From Bradyrhizobium sp. Y36 (lineage in GTDB: Bacteria; Pseudomonadota; Alphaproteobacteria; Rhizobiales; Xanthobacteraceae): a stretch of 64,000 nt of DNA. The translations under genes and the position numbers were made by a program. The DNA is taken from positions 124,001 to 188,000 of the forward strand of contig NZ_NWTI01000013.1 in assembly GCF_002531575.1 (NCBI RefSeq). Reading direction: 5' to 3'. The notes under the pieces are model-generated. The model made no database searches, was not told where the DNA came from, and saw only the letters and a program-made list of their open reading frames with translations. Below are positions 24,552 to 34,004 of this stretch, one piece after another (the first letter of the stretch is position 1; the number at the start of each line of letters is the position of its first letter).

Positions 24552-27023
24552 CTAGAACGTCACCCGCATCCCCGCATAGAACGCGCGGGGCCTTGCCGGG
24601 CTCAGCGAGCGCGGGTCGGTGAAGTCGTTGCCGCCATTGGTGAAGTTGGGCAAGGCCTCGCGATCGAAGAACTGCCCGTAGGTCGCGTAGCGCTTGTCGA
24701 AGATGTTGTCGATCTTGCCATAGAGCTGGATGTTCTTCGCCACCTGGTAGGAGGTATGGAGATTGAACACCGTATAGGACGGCAGTTTCGCGAACTGGTT
24801 CGACTCGTCCCCGACCAGATACTGGCTGGAGACGAACAGCGCGTTGCCGCCGACCTTCCAGACGTCGGTCACGGCATAGTCGATGCCGACCTTGACACGA
24901 TGGCGCGGGATCGCGGGGAGCTGGTTGCCGGGCGAAACGTGAATGGTGTCGGTCGCCGGGTCGGCAAAGGGGCTTTCCGAGCCGAGCTCGAGCGGGTCAA
25001 GGTAGCGTGCGTCGACGAAGGCGTAGCTCGCCTGGAACTGGAGCGTCGGCGACTTGATGTTGACCTCGGCCTCGAGGCCCTGCCGGCGCGTCCGTCCGAC
25101 ATTGGTGAAATAGCCGAAGCCGGTCCGGCCGACCACGGGCACCGCGACGATGTCGTCGTAATTGGTGGCGCGGAAGCCGCCGATCTTCCAGCCGAGCGTG
25201 CCGATGTTCAACTCCTTGGTGCCGCGGAAGCCCGCCTCCATGGTCTTGGACACCACCTGCTTGAGCGGCGGGTCGGAGACCAGAAACGCCGCGATCAGAC
25301 AGGGCCTCGCGGGATCGGAGCAGCCGAGTTCGAGCGGCGTCGGCACGCGGTTGGCCTCGGAATAGCCGGCATAGGCGGTCAGCTCCGGCGTGATCTTGTA
25401 GGTGCCGCCGATCACCGGATTGAAGCGGGTGAAGGTGTGATCGCCGTTGAGATCGGTCCCGAGCTGATTCTCCAGCGAGATGCGCGCCACGTTGAAACGG
25501 CCGCCGCCGGTGATGGCGAACGCATCCGTGACGTTGAACGTGTCCATCGCGTAGAGGCCGTTATACTGGTTGACGGTCCGCAGCGAGACGGGACCGGCGA
25601 CCGTTTCCGGCTGACCGGTCGGCCCCAGGAAGAGCCCGCTGCCGCTGACGACGTAGTTTTCGCCGATCGCGCCGATTTCGGCGGTGGCGTTGTAGCGCGT
25701 GACGCTGGCATCATAGCTGGTGCCCATCACGAAGCGGTTGTCGTGGCCGAACAGTTGATCGGTGTTGGTGGCCTGCCCCGACACGCCGAAGCTGGTGGAA
25801 CGGATCGTGCTGCGGTCGATCTCGCCGAGGATGGTTCCGAGCGGATAGGGATTGACGAGCTGCGCGCCGTTGGTGCCGTTGGCCGGCGTCGTATCGTCGC
25901 CGAAGCACAACAGGCCCAGGGCGGCGCATTCCTGCACGTCGGTCGGATTGCCGTCGACGAGCTTCTGCTCGTACCTGCGCACATGCGCGGTGCCTTCGAG
26001 CGTCCAGGTCGGCGTCGCATCGGCCTTGCCGGTCAGGTTGAGATAGCCGACGCGGTTCGACGTGGTCTGCGGCGTGGTGTAGGTCGCGCCCCAATATTTG
26101 TCGAGCAGCTCGGCCGGAACGGTGGCGCTGGCGCCGAAATCGTTCTTGGCGACGCCCATGTTGGCGTGGAATTCGCTGTCGCCCGCCTTGTAGCCGACAT
26201 CGCCGTAGAAGCGCCGCACGGTCGATTGCGAGAAGTTGCGAAAGCCATTGTCGCGCAGGCCTTCGAGCGCGGCATAGACGCCGAAATTCTTGTCGACCTG
26301 CTTGCCCCATTGCGCCGAGCCCTGGACGCGGCCGAACGAGCCGCCCATCACGTCGATCTCGGCGCCCTGATAGGTGAAGCCGTCCTTCATTTGCAGGTTG
26401 ATGGCGCCGCCCAGCGCGTTGAGGCCGAAGGCGGGATTGTTGGTCACCAGCGTGACCGACCTGATCGCGGCGGTTGGGATCAGGTCCCAGTTGACGGCAT
26501 CCGAGAACGCCTCGTTGATGCGGACGCCGTTCTGATACACCGCAAGGCCTTGCGGCGTGCCCGTCACGGGCGACGCGACGAAGCCGCGGAATTCGACATC
26601 CGGCTGGAACGGATTGCCGGTGACCTCGGTGATGTTGACGCCGGCGATGTTGTCGCGCAGCGCGTCGGTGACGTTCAGTGAGCCGGTCCGCTTGATCTGA
26701 TTGGCATCGACGGCATTGATCGACGAGGCGACCTTGTCGACATCGAGACCCCTGCCGGTGCCCGGCGAGGTCGGATAGACGTAAAGCCGTGTCCTCGGCG
26801 CGGCGGACGACGCGGCCCCGATACGCGCGACCGGCCGCGTCGGCGCGACACGCCGGGCCGCCGACGGCGGCGGCGCCGCCACCTCGACCGGCGGCAGATT
26901 CTGGACGTTGGTCTCCTCGTTTTGCGCCGCCACGGCAGGACTTACGAAGACCACGCCTGACACCAGGCCTGATGACACCGAGGCCATCAACAAACCACGC
27001 CTGAACGAAAGAACCTTGCCCAT
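24552..27023 (-). CDS. TonB-dependent outer-membrane receptor, candidate lanthanide/metallophore receptor
   Basis: 823 residues from ATG 27023 (signal MGKVLSFRRGLLMASVSSGLVSGVVFVSPAVAA). A Pro/Ala-rich linker is followed by the plug: NVTDALRDNIAGVNITEVTGNPFQPDVEFRGFVASPVTGTPQGLAVYQNGVRINEAF and NNPAFGLNALGGAINLQMKDG. A long 22-strand-type barrel follows, ending PRAFYAGMRVTF with terminal Phe. It lies 164 bases downstream of the sensor kinase on the same strand and in the PQQ island, so import of a lanthanide chelate (LutH-like role) is a reasonable idea. The sequence itself does not give the ligand. No iron-siderophore genes are nearby. Confidence 0.9.
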   Translation of the reverse strand: MGKVLSFRRGLLMASVSSGLVSGVVFVSPAVAAQNEETNVQNLPPVEVAAPPPSAARRVAPTRPVARIGAASSAAPRTRLYVYPTSPGTGRGLDVDKVASSINAVDANQIKRTGSLNVTDALRDNIAGVNITEVTGNPFQPDVEFRGFVASPVTGTPQGLAVYQNGVRINEAFSDAVNWDLIPTAAIRSVTLVTNNPAFGLNALGGAINLQMKDGFTYQGAEIDVMGGSFGRVQGSAQWGKQVDKNFGVYAALEGLRDNGFRNFSQSTVRRFYGDVGYKAGDSEFHANMGVAKNDFGASATVPAELLDKYWGATYTTPQTTSNRVGYLNLTGKADATPTWTLEGTAHVRRYEQKLVDGNPTDVQECAALGLLCFGDDTTPANGTNGAQLVNPYPLGTILGEIDRSTIRSTSFGVSGQATNTDQLFGHDNRFVMGTSYDASVTRYNATAEIGAIGENYVVSGSGLFLGPTGQPETVAGPVSLRTVNQYNGLYAMDTFNVTDAFAITGGGRFNVARISLENQLGTDLNGDHTFTRFNPVIGGTYKITPELTAYAGYSEANRVPTPLELGCSDPARPCLIAAFLVSDPPLKQVVSKTMEAGFRGTKELNIGTLGWKIGGFRATNYDDIVAVPVVGRTGFGYFTNVGRTRRQGLEAEVNIKSPTLQFQASYAFVDARYLDPLELGSESPFADPATDTIHVSPGNQLPAIPRHRVKVGIDYAVTDVWKVGGNALFVSSQYLVGDESNQFAKLPSYTVFNLHTSYQVAKNIQLYGKIDNIFDKRYATYGQFFDREALPNFTNGGNDFTDPRSLSPARPRAFYAGMRVTF

Positions 27024-27186
27024 CCCCGCCTTCCCATCCGTGACCGCCGGCTGTTTTGATCTTCGCCGATTGGTTGAGGCGAGTGTATTCGGCCGCGATG
27101 GGTGCGCCAGCCACAAAAGGTCGGGCAATATCCGCTCCCGTTTTCCCGACGATATCGGGAATAATTCCCGATCATTTCGGGCGCGA

Positions 27187-28545
27187 TCAGGCGGCCGCGG
27201 TCGGAACCAGCGCCTCCACCGTCAAGCCGCCGGCGCCAGAGACGACATTGAGCGTGCCGCCCAGCGCCAGAATCCGCTCACGCATGCCGACGAGGCCGAA
27301 GCCGAGCTTCTGGTCCGGCTCCATGCCGCGGCCATTGTCGCTGACCCGGACCCGGGCGCAGCAGCGGCCATCCTGAGCGGTCTGCTCCGCCGGCTCGATC
27401 ACGACATTGACCGAGGTCGCGCCGGCATGGCGGAACACGTTGGTCAGCGCCTCCTGCACGATGCGATAGATGGTGAGGTCGGCCGTCTCGCCCGTCGCGC
27501 CCAGCGCGGGAGAGATCGACGTCTCGATCGCGACATCGGGATGCGATTCCCGCCACAGCCGCGACAGCGATTCCAGCGCCTGGCGCAGGCCGAGCTCGGC
27601 AAGGCCCACGGGGCGTAGGCGCTCCAGCACGCGGCGATTGAACTGCTGCAGCGCGTTGATCTGCTCCAGCATGGCGCTGCCATGCTTTCGCACCGCCTCC
27701 GCACTGGGAACGCGCCCATCCGCCTGCTTCGCCAGCGCGCCGGCATGCGCGCGCAGCGAGAACAGATACGGCCCGAACTCGTCATGGAGCTCGCGCGCGA
27801 TCTCCTTGCGCTCGATGTCCTGGAGCGACACCGCCCGCTCGGCGAGACGCCGCTTGTCCTCGACCGCCTCGTGAAGCGTTGCGGCAAGGTGGTTGAGCTT
27901 GGTGCAGATCACCGCGAGCTCCGGCGCGCCGCCCGGCGTGACGCGGGCCTCGTAGTGCCCTCCTTCGAGCTTCCCCATGGCCTCCGCCAGCGATTGCAAC
28001 GGCGCCAGCGCCCGGCCGACCACATTCATCATCAGGAAAAACAGCGCCAGCGCGATCACGGTGCCGACCTCGAGCTGGGTCACGATGCCGTCCCAGATCT
28101 CGGCGATCTCGTCGTCCGGATGCGAGGTGATCAGGAGCGAGCCGGGCTTGCCGCGGATCGACACCGGAACGCTCACCGCCGTCTGCTCGGGATGGACCAG
28201 GCTGACGAACCAGGCCGGCGGCCCGTGCGTGTCGGCCTCGGCGTCGAGCCGGGGCGGCGACTGGGGATTGCCGCCGGCATCGCGGAGCGTGATGCTGACG
28301 TGGCGCAGACGGCTGAGGTCGCGCGCGATCTGGTTCAGCCTGGCATCCGGGTCGGGCGCCTCGTTGAGATCGGCAACGATCATCTCGATGAATTCACGCG
28401 CGAGGCGGATCACGCTCTGGTCCTCGGCCTGCACGCGGGGGCCCGCCTCCGCGACCTGGCGGCCGATATTGACGGCGAGCCCCAGCGCCAGCAGGAGCGC
28501 CAGCAGCAGGTTGATGCGCCCGCGCAAGGATAGATTTTGCCACAT
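27187..28545 (-). CDS. NarX/DesK-type sensor histidine kinase
   Basis: 452 residues. Membrane helix 1 at about 10-30, a periplasmic sensor of about 125 residues, helix 2 at about 157-178 and a HAMP linker (VGRALAPLQSLAEAMGKLEGGHY). The dimer/phosphoacceptor helix reads IERKEIARELHDEFGPYLFSLRAHAGAL with His254; the ATPase has IYRIVQEALTNVFRHAGA, VSDNGRGM and GFGLVGMRERI. It is divergent from the response regulator at 28688 and upstream of the TonB receptor. Together they form a two-component system likely to sense alcohol, PQQ status or lanthanide, by analogy with PedS2/PedR2-type systems of Pseudomonas; that assignment is inference. Confidence 0.93.
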   Translation of the reverse strand: MWQNLSLRGRINLLLALLLALGLAVNIGRQVAEAGPRVQAEDQSVIRLAREFIEMIVADLNEAPDPDARLNQIARDLSRLRHVSITLRDAGGNPQSPPRLDAEADTHGPPAWFVSLVHPEQTAVSVPVSIRGKPGSLLITSHPDDEIAEIWDGIVTQLEVGTVIALALFFLMMNVVGRALAPLQSLAEAMGKLEGGHYEARVTPGGAPELAVICTKLNHLAATLHEAVEDKRRLAERAVSLQDIERKEIARELHDEFGPYLFSLRAHAGALAKQADGRVPSAEAVRKHGSAMLEQINALQQFNRRVLERLRPVGLAELGLRQALESLSRLWRESHPDVAIETSISPALGATGETADLTIYRIVQEALTNVFRHAGATSVNVVIEPAEQTAQDGRCCARVRVSDNGRGMEPDQKLGFGLVGMRERILALGGTLNVVSGAGGLTVEALVPTAAA

Positions 28546-28687
28546 GGGTGTCGCTCGTGCCTCGCGAAGCTTTGCCGGCCACTGTCCGATGACGTTGACA
28601 GGGGCGAAGCGGCGGATATCTAATCGGAAGCGTACAGCAATCCCGGCCGGGCGCGAAACAGGTCGGCGCTGTCACAAGGAAACGCCT

Positions 28688-29308
28688 ATGCGCATTCTGA
28701 TCGTCGACGATCATCCCATTGTAGCCTCCGGCTGCCGTGCCGTGCTGGCCGACGAGGGCGAGATCGAGATTCTGGAGGCCGCCGACGCCGAGGACGGCGA
28801 GTGCGTCTTCATCGTCGAACGCCCGGACCTCTGCATCATCGACATCAATCTGCCGACCGTCTCCGGCTTCGAGCTCGCGCGCCGCATCCTCGAGCGCGCA
28901 CCCGAGGCCCGCATCATCATGTTCAGCATGAACGACGACCCGGCCTTCGCCGCGCGTGCGATCGAGTGCGGCGCCAAGGGCTACGTCTCCAAGACTGGCG
29001 ATCCCGACGATCTCGTCGAGGCGATTCGCGCCGTCGGCGGCGGCGGCACCTATCTTCCGACCGCGATCGCGCGCAGCATCGCCTTTGCGGGGCCGACGCT
29101 GGCGCAAAGCCCGCTGTCGAAACTGAACGCGCGCGAGATGGAGATCCTGCGGCTGCTCAGCGCCGGAAAGAGCTTGTCCGAGATCGCCTGGCTGGTGCAA
29201 TCGTCGTACAAGACGGTCGCCAACACCTCGTCCATCATGCGCCAGAAGCTCGGGGTCAAGACCTCGGTCGAGCTGGTGCGGCTGGCGATCGACAGCGGCG
29301 TCGCCTGA
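28688..29308 (+). CDS. NarL/FixJ-family response regulator
   Basis: 206 residues from ATG 28688 (MRILIVDDHPIVASGCRAVL). Phosphoacceptor Asp52 lies in LCIIDINLPTVSGFELAR, the acidic pocket is Asp7-Asp8 and the conserved Lys is in GYVSKTGD. The LuxR-type helix-turn-helix is LNAREMEILRLLSAGKSLSEIAWLVQSSYKTVANTSSIMRQKLG. Partner of the divergent kinase; 142 bases separate them and must hold both promoters. The formaldehyde-pathway gene at 29384 follows 75 bases downstream and may be co-transcribed. Confidence 0.94.
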   Translation: MRILIVDDHPIVASGCRAVLADEGEIEILEAADAEDGECVFIVERPDLCIIDINLPTVSGFELARRILERAPEARIIMFSMNDDPAFAARAIECGAKGYVSKTGDPDDLVEAIRAVGGGGTYLPTAIARSIAFAGPTLAQSPLSKLNAREMEILRLLSAGKSLSEIAWLVQSSYKTVANTSSIMRQKLGVKTSVELVRLAIDSGVA

Positions 29309-29383
29309 CGCGGCCGCCGCCACAAATTCGGTCATACAAGCGTTGCAATGTTGATGTGGTGAGATGCCACTGGAGCTTAAGTC

Positions 29384-30229
29384 ATGACGATTCAGACTGT
29401 CTCGACCAATAAATCCTACGGCGGCGTGCAGGGAGTCTATCGCCATGCCAGCCAGGCGACCGGAACCGACATGGTGTTCTCGGTCTATGTTCCCCCGCAT
29501 GCCGACGGCGCCAAGCTGCCCGTGGTCTGGTATCTGTCCGGGCTCACCTGCACCCATGCCAATGTCACCGAGAAGGGCGAATTCCGAAAGGCTTGCGCCG
29601 AGCTCGGCCTGATCTTCGTCGCGCCCGACACCTCGCCGCGCGGGCCCGACGTACCGGGTGATGCCAACAACGCCTATGATTTCGGTCTCGGGGCCGGCTT
29701 CTATGTCGATGCGACGGAAGAGCCGTTCGCGCGTAACTATCGCATGTGGAGCTATGTCACCGACGAACTGCCCAAGCTCGTGGCGGGAAATTTTCCCGTC
29801 GACGCCAAGCGGCAGTCGATCATGGGCCATTCGATGGGCGGCCATGGCGCGCTGACGGTGGCGCTGCGCAACCCGCACCGCTTTCGCGCGGCGAGCGCGT
29901 TCGCCCCGATCGTGGCGCCCTCGCTGGTGCCTTGGGGCATCAAGGCGTTGACCGGTTACCTCGGACCGAACAACGACGCCTGGCGCGGCCACGACACGGT
30001 GGCGCTGATCGAGGACGGCGCGAAGTTTTCGGGCTTCCTGGTCGACGTCGGCGAGGCCGACAATTTCCTCAAAGAGCAGTTGAAGCCGGAACTGCTCGAA
30101 GCCGCCTGCACCAAGGCGGGCATCCCGCTGACGCTGCGCCGTCAGGCGGGCTACGACCACAGCTATTATTTCATCTCGACCTTCATGGGCGACCATCTGC
30201 ACTGGCATGCGCAGAAACTGAAGGGGTGA
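29384..30229 (+). CDS. fghA: S-formylglutathione hydrolase
   Basis: 281 residues of the esterase-D family. LPVVWYLSGLTCTHANVTEKGEFRKACAELGLIFVAPDTSPRG, the nucleophile elbow SIMGHSMGGHGALTVALRNPHRF with the catalytic Ser, the Asp in VDVGEADNFL and the His in GYDHSYYFISTFMGDHLHWH. It releases formate and glutathione from S-formylglutathione, the last step of formaldehyde oxidation. The preceding steps (gfa, S-hydroxymethylglutathione dehydrogenase) lie 25 kb away beside xoxF. Confidence 0.95.
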   Translation: MTIQTVSTNKSYGGVQGVYRHASQATGTDMVFSVYVPPHADGAKLPVVWYLSGLTCTHANVTEKGEFRKACAELGLIFVAPDTSPRGPDVPGDANNAYDFGLGAGFYVDATEEPFARNYRMWSYVTDELPKLVAGNFPVDAKRQSIMGHSMGGHGALTVALRNPHRFRAASAFAPIVAPSLVPWGIKALTGYLGPNNDAWRGHDTVALIEDGAKFSGFLVDVGEADNFLKEQLKPELLEAACTKAGIPLTLRRQAGYDHSYYFISTFMGDHLHWHAQKLKG

Positions 30230-30237
30230 TGCTTGCT

Positions 30238-30402
30238 TACCCTCCCCTGGAGGGGGAGGGTCGCTACGCATCGAGCGAAGCGAAATGCGTGGCGGGGTGG
30301 GGTGATCTCTCCACACGGGCAGCGTCTCAATGGAGAGACTGTCACCCCACCCCACCCCGCTCGCGCTTCGCGCGATCGACCCTCCCCCTCCAGGGGAGGG
30401 TA
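30238..30402. repeat. 165-base palindromic dispersed repeat, copy 1
   Basis: Outer arms TACCCTCCCCTGGAGGGGGA and its complement end the element; inner arms include GGGGTGGGGTGA against TCACCCCACCCC, and GGTCGCTACGC against GCGCGATCGACC. Copy 2 is at 39414-39573 with about the same plan and divergent loop. Both sit directly after a gene stop, where they could act as transcript ends. Confidence 0.88.
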
Positions 30403-30409
30403 GAGAGCC

Positions 30410-30913
30410 CTACTCCCGCTTGCCGTAATTCGGCGCCAGCAGGCGGTTGCGGATCAGATAGCTCATCGTGCGCGTCCAGGCTTCGTCGGTATTGCCGCGC
30501 ATGTCGGCGCTGGCCGCGGCGATCATGTTGCCGGTCTTCACGTCGCGCAGATAGATGTTGAGGTTGATGATCAGGTTCGAGACCTTCTGCACCATGCCGG
30601 TGATCTCGAGCTCGGCGCCGAGCTGTTCGGCGAGCTTGAGATCGCAGCCGCCGCAGGCCTGCAGGTTGGCGTGACGGGCCGCGTCCCTGACCGGCGCGAT
30701 GTCGAGCACCTGGAACTTGCCGGACTCCGTCAGTTCCTTGCGCAGCTGCTCGCTGATGAGCACGAGCCGCGCCTCTTCGGGCCGGGAGCCGTAGAACTCG
30801 CCCGGCAGGCTGGTATCGATCAGCTCGAAATCGAACACGGCGAGCTTCGGCGGATCGGCGCGCGCGACCGACGGCGTCAACAGCAAAGCGGCGATCATCA
30901 TCAATGCTCGCAT
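30410..30913 (-). CDS. DUF3280/DUF2380-type periplasmic protein of PQQ clusters
   Basis: 167 residues from ATG 30913 with signal peptide MRALMMIAALLLTPSVARA. The body begins DPPKLAVFDFELIDTSLPGEFYGSRPEEARLVLISEQLRKEL and carries Cys in LQACGGCDLKLAEQLGAELEI and a C-terminal IINLNIYLRDVKTGNMIAAASADMRGNTDEAWTRTM. This plan fits the DUF3280 family. It is divergent from the PQQ-linked ABC binding protein. Function unknown; the CxxC pair (Cys-Gly-Gly-Cys) invites a redox or metal role. Confidence 0.75.
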   Translation of the reverse strand: MRALMMIAALLLTPSVARADPPKLAVFDFELIDTSLPGEFYGSRPEEARLVLISEQLRKELTESGKFQVLDIAPVRDAARHANLQACGGCDLKLAEQLGAELEITGMVQKVSNLIINLNIYLRDVKTGNMIAAASADMRGNTDEAWTRTMSYLIRNRLLAPNYGKRE

Positions 30914-31042
30914 GATCGTGATTCCGCGCTTCGCGCGCGCGGGGACGAAATGCGGGGTTGCATGCCCTGACAAATTGGTCATGCTTGAAGCAGAGACAAT
31001 TCTCCACCTGCGGTCAAGCCGGGGGGATCGCTCGGAGGAAAC

Positions 31043-32224
31043 ATGATCCGATGGTTGGCCGGTCTGATCGGCTTTGGTCTTGCCGCGACGAGCGCGTTCG
31101 CGGCGGAGCCTGCCCTGATCGGCGTCGGCTATCTCGGCGTCGCCGGTACCCGATCGACGCTGTCGCTGGTCGAGCAACCGGCCGAGAATGACGGCGTCGC
31201 CGGCGCGCGGCTCGCCATCGAGGACAACAACACCACCGGGAAATTCCTGGGCCAGCGCTTCACGCTGGAGGAGCGCCGCATCAAGGAAGGCGAAGATCCG
31301 GTCCAGGCCGCGATGGCTCTTGCCGACAAGAACGGCTTCATCATCGCGGACCTGCCCGCCGATGCGCTGCTGAAAGTCTCGGACGCCCTGCGCGATCGCG
31401 GCACACTGCTGTTCAATGCGGGGGCAATCGACGAACGGCTGCGCGAGGCCGATTGCCGCGCCAACGTCATCCACACCGCGCCGACGCGCGCGATGCTGGC
31501 CGACGCGCTCGGACAATATCTGGTGTGGAAGAAATGGTCGCGCTGGCTGCTCGTGGTCGGCTCGCATGACGAGGACAAGCTGTTTGCGGATGCACTCCGG
31601 CGCACCGCCGCGCGGTTCGGCGCCAAGATCGTGCAGGAGAAGACTTTTGAGGACAAGGGCGGCGCCCGCCGCACCGATAGCGGCGTGACGCTGATCCAGC
31701 GTCAGATGCCGGTGTTCACGCAAGGCGCGCCGGCTTACGACGTGCTGGTCGCCGCCGACGAGAGCGAGGTGTTTGGCGCCTACCTGCCCTACCGCACCTG
31801 GGATCCCCGGCCCGTCGCGGGCTCGGCCGGGCTCGTGCCGCGCAGCTGGGACGCCGCGCAGGACCAGTGGGGCGCGATCCAGATGCAGAACCGTTTCATG
31901 AAGCTGAACGCACGGCGCATGACCGCGCTCGACATGCAGGCCTGGACCGCCGCCCGCATCATCGGCGAGGCCACCTCGCGCACCAGTTCCGGCGACGTCA
32001 AGAAGGTCACCGACTTCATCAAGGGTCCCGATTTCTCGGTCGCCGCCTTCAAGGGCACGCGGCTGACCCTGCGCGACTGGAATTGGCAACTGCGCCAGCC
32101 GATCCTCCTGGTCGACGGCCGCATGGTGGTATCGGTGTCGCCGCAGGAGGGATTTCTGCATCAGGTCTCCGAGCTCGACACGCTCGGCTATGATCGTCCG
32201 GAGAGCAAATGCAAGCTGAAATGA
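31043..32224 (+). CDS. PQQ-dependent alcohol dehydrogenase system ABC substrate-binding protein (LutA-like)
   Basis: 393 residues with GGAGG before ATG 31043 and signal MIRWLAGLIGFGLAATSAFA. The fold is that of branched-chain amino-acid binding proteins (LIGVGYLGVAGTRSTLSLVEQPAENDGVAGARLAIEDNN; AYDVLVAADESEVFGAYLPYRTWDPRPVAGSAGLVPRSWD). The gene heads a five-gene run (propeller, ATPase, permease, small exported protein) in which stops and starts overlap. A set of this kind is known from quinoprotein alcohol clusters and as the lut lanthanide-uptake genes of Methylorubrum. The ligand is therefore a lanthanide complex or an alcohol-pathway molecule. Confidence 0.88.
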   Translation: MIRWLAGLIGFGLAATSAFAAEPALIGVGYLGVAGTRSTLSLVEQPAENDGVAGARLAIEDNNTTGKFLGQRFTLEERRIKEGEDPVQAAMALADKNGFIIADLPADALLKVSDALRDRGTLLFNAGAIDERLREADCRANVIHTAPTRAMLADALGQYLVWKKWSRWLLVVGSHDEDKLFADALRRTAARFGAKIVQEKTFEDKGGARRTDSGVTLIQRQMPVFTQGAPAYDVLVAADESEVFGAYLPYRTWDPRPVAGSAGLVPRSWDAAQDQWGAIQMQNRFMKLNARRMTALDMQAWTAARIIGEATSRTSSGDVKKVTDFIKGPDFSVAAFKGTRLTLRDWNWQLRQPILLVDGRMVVSVSPQEGFLHQVSELDTLGYDRPESKCKLK

Positions 32225-32232
32225 GGACGCAG

Positions 32233-33201
32233 ATGTTGCGCATGTGGCGTGTTGGGCTCCTGTCCGGACTGGCGCTGGCGGCGGCGCCCGCGCATGCCTT
32301 CATCGCCTATGTCTCGAACGAGAAGAGCAACACGGTCTCGGTGATCGACACCGACAGCTGGACCGTGACCAAGACGATCAAGGTCGGCCAGCGCCCGCGC
32401 GGCATCGACTTCACGCGCGACGGCAAGTTCGTGATGGTCGCGGTCGGCGACGACGACACCATCCAGATGATCGACGCCAAGACGCAGGCCGTGGTGGACA
32501 GCCTGCCCTCCGGCCCCGACCCCGAACTGTTCGCCCAGGATGCGGCGGGAAAAATTCTCTATGTCGCCAACGAGAACGACAATACGGTCACCGTGATCGA
32601 CCTGGAGAAGCGCGCCCGGCTCGGCGACATCCAGGTCGGCGTCGAGCCCGAGGGCATGACCATCAGCCCCGACGGCAAGACCCTGATCAACACGTCGGAA
32701 ACGACCAACATGGCGCATTTCATCGACACGTCGTCGCGCCAGATCGTCGCCAACGTGCTGGTCGACGCCCGGCCGCGCTTTGCCGAGTTCAAGCACGATT
32801 CGTCGGAAGTGTGGGTCTCCTCGGAGATCGGCGGCACCGTCTCCATCGTCGATCCCAAAAAGCACGAGGTCATCGGCAAGGTCACATTCGAGATTCCGGG
32901 CCTGCGGAAGGAGGCGATCCAGCCGGTCGGCATCGGCATGACCAAGGACGACAAGACCGCCTTCGTCGCGCTCGGGCCGGCCAACCGCATTGCCGTCGTC
33001 GATGTTGCCTCGCGCAAGGTGACGAAATATCTGCTGGTCGGGCAGCGGGTCTGGCACATGGCGTTCACGCCCGATGAAAAATACTTGCTGACCACCAACG
33101 GGGTCTCGAACGACGTCTCCGTCATCGACGTCGCCGCGCAGAAGGTGATCAAGACCATTCAGGTCGGCGAATTGCCCTGGGGCATCGCGATCGCGCCATG
33201 A
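32233..33201 (+). CDS. PQQ-associated YVTN beta-propeller protein
   Basis: 322 residues from ATG 32233, chosen because AGGA lies 5 bases upstream; ATGs at 32209 and 32221 overlap the previous gene. Signal MLRMWRVGLLSGLALAAAPAHA, then seven blade-like repeats of YVSNEKSNTVSVIDTDSWTVTKTIKVGQRPRGI type (also YVANENDNTVTVIDLEKRARL; LTTNGVSNDVSVIDVAAQKVI). It matches the family named PQQ-dependent catabolism-associated beta-propeller protein. Periplasmic; probably a scaffold or metal-handling partner of the ABC system. Stop overlaps the ATPase start as ATGA. Confidence 0.9.
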   Translation: MLRMWRVGLLSGLALAAAPAHAFIAYVSNEKSNTVSVIDTDSWTVTKTIKVGQRPRGIDFTRDGKFVMVAVGDDDTIQMIDAKTQAVVDSLPSGPDPELFAQDAAGKILYVANENDNTVTVIDLEKRARLGDIQVGVEPEGMTISPDGKTLINTSETTNMAHFIDTSSRQIVANVLVDARPRFAEFKHDSSEVWVSSEIGGTVSIVDPKKHEVIGKVTFEIPGLRKEAIQPVGIGMTKDDKTAFVALGPANRIAVVDVASRKVTKYLLVGQRVWHMAFTPDEKYLLTTNGVSNDVSVIDVAAQKVIKTIQVGELPWGIAIAP

Positions 33202-34004
33202 CCAGTCCTGCTCCGATCCCCGACCCGCGCGAGGCGCCGAGACCCGACCCGGCCGCGGTGCCGGCGCTGTCGATCGACGGCGTCAGCCATGCCTATGGGC
33301 CGCGCCGGGCGTTGATCGACGTCTCTTTCAACGTGCAGCCGGCAAGCTTCACGGCCCTGCTCGGCCTCAACGGCGCCGGCAAGAGCACGCTGTTCTCGCT
33401 GATCACGCGCCTGTTCGGAATCCAGTCCGGCCGGGTCGGCATTTTCGGCCACGACATCAGCAAGAGCCCCGGCGAGGCGCTGCGGCTGCTCGGAGTGGTG
33501 TTCCAGCCGCGCACGCTCGATCTCGACCTGTCGCTGACGCAGAACCTGCTGTATCACGCCGCCCTGCACGGCATCAGCCGCCGCGAGGCCGCCGCGCGCA
33601 GCGCCGAGCTGCTCGGTCGCATCGGGCTGACTGAGCGCGCCGGCAGCAAGGTGCGCGATCTCTCCGGCGGGCAAATGCGGCGGCTGGAGATCGCCCGCGC
33701 GCTGCTGCATCGGCCGCGGCTGCTGTTGCTCGACGAGCCGACGGTCGGCCTCGACGTCAAGGCGCGTGCCGACATCATCAGCCAGGTCCGCCAGCTCGTG
33801 ACGGAGCAAGGCATCGGCGTGCTCTGGGCGACACACCTGTTCGACGAGATCATGCCCAATGACGACCTCGTGGTGCTGCACCAGGGCAAGGTGCTGGCGC
33901 AGGGGCCGATGAGCCGGGTCGTCACCGCAACAGGCGCGCAGGACGTCAACACCGCCTTCATGCGCCTGACCGGCGCGCAAACCATGCCGGGAGGCGGCGC
34001 ATGA
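33198..34004 (+). CDS. PQQ-linked ABC transporter ATP-binding protein (LutE-like)
   Basis: 268 residues with Walker A GLNGAGKST (56-64), Q-loop VVFQPRTLDLDLSLTQNL, signature LSGGQMRRLEIARAL, Walker B LLLLDEPTVGLD and switch His in LWATHLFDEI. Sequence type is that of ABC-2/drug-export ATPases rather than importers. Adjacent permease is also of the ABC-2 type. Start and stop overlap both neighbours by 4 bases, so the operon is translationally coupled. Confidence 0.92.
   Translation: MTSPAPIPDPREAPRPDPAAVPALSIDGVSHAYGPRRALIDVSFNVQPASFTALLGLNGAGKSTLFSLITRLFGIQSGRVGIFGHDISKSPGEALRLLGVVFQPRTLDLDLSLTQNLLYHAALHGISRREAAARSAELLGRIGLTERAGSKVRDLSGGQMRRLEIARALLHRPRLLLLDEPTVGLDVKARADIISQVRQLVTEQGIGVLWATHLFDEIMPNDDLVVLHQGKVLAQGPMSRVVTATGAQDVNTAFMRLTGAQTMPGGGA

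Noticed and set aside
24507..26681. 724-codon plus-strand open frame opposite the TonB receptor
   Set aside because: Antisense reading of a GC-rich gene; composition is His/Arg/Asp/Glu/Ala-rich without domains, and the opposite strand encodes a complete receptor.
28394..30355. 653-codon minus-strand open frame across the response regulator and fghA
   Set aside because: Crosses two well-supported plus-strand genes; not protein-like.
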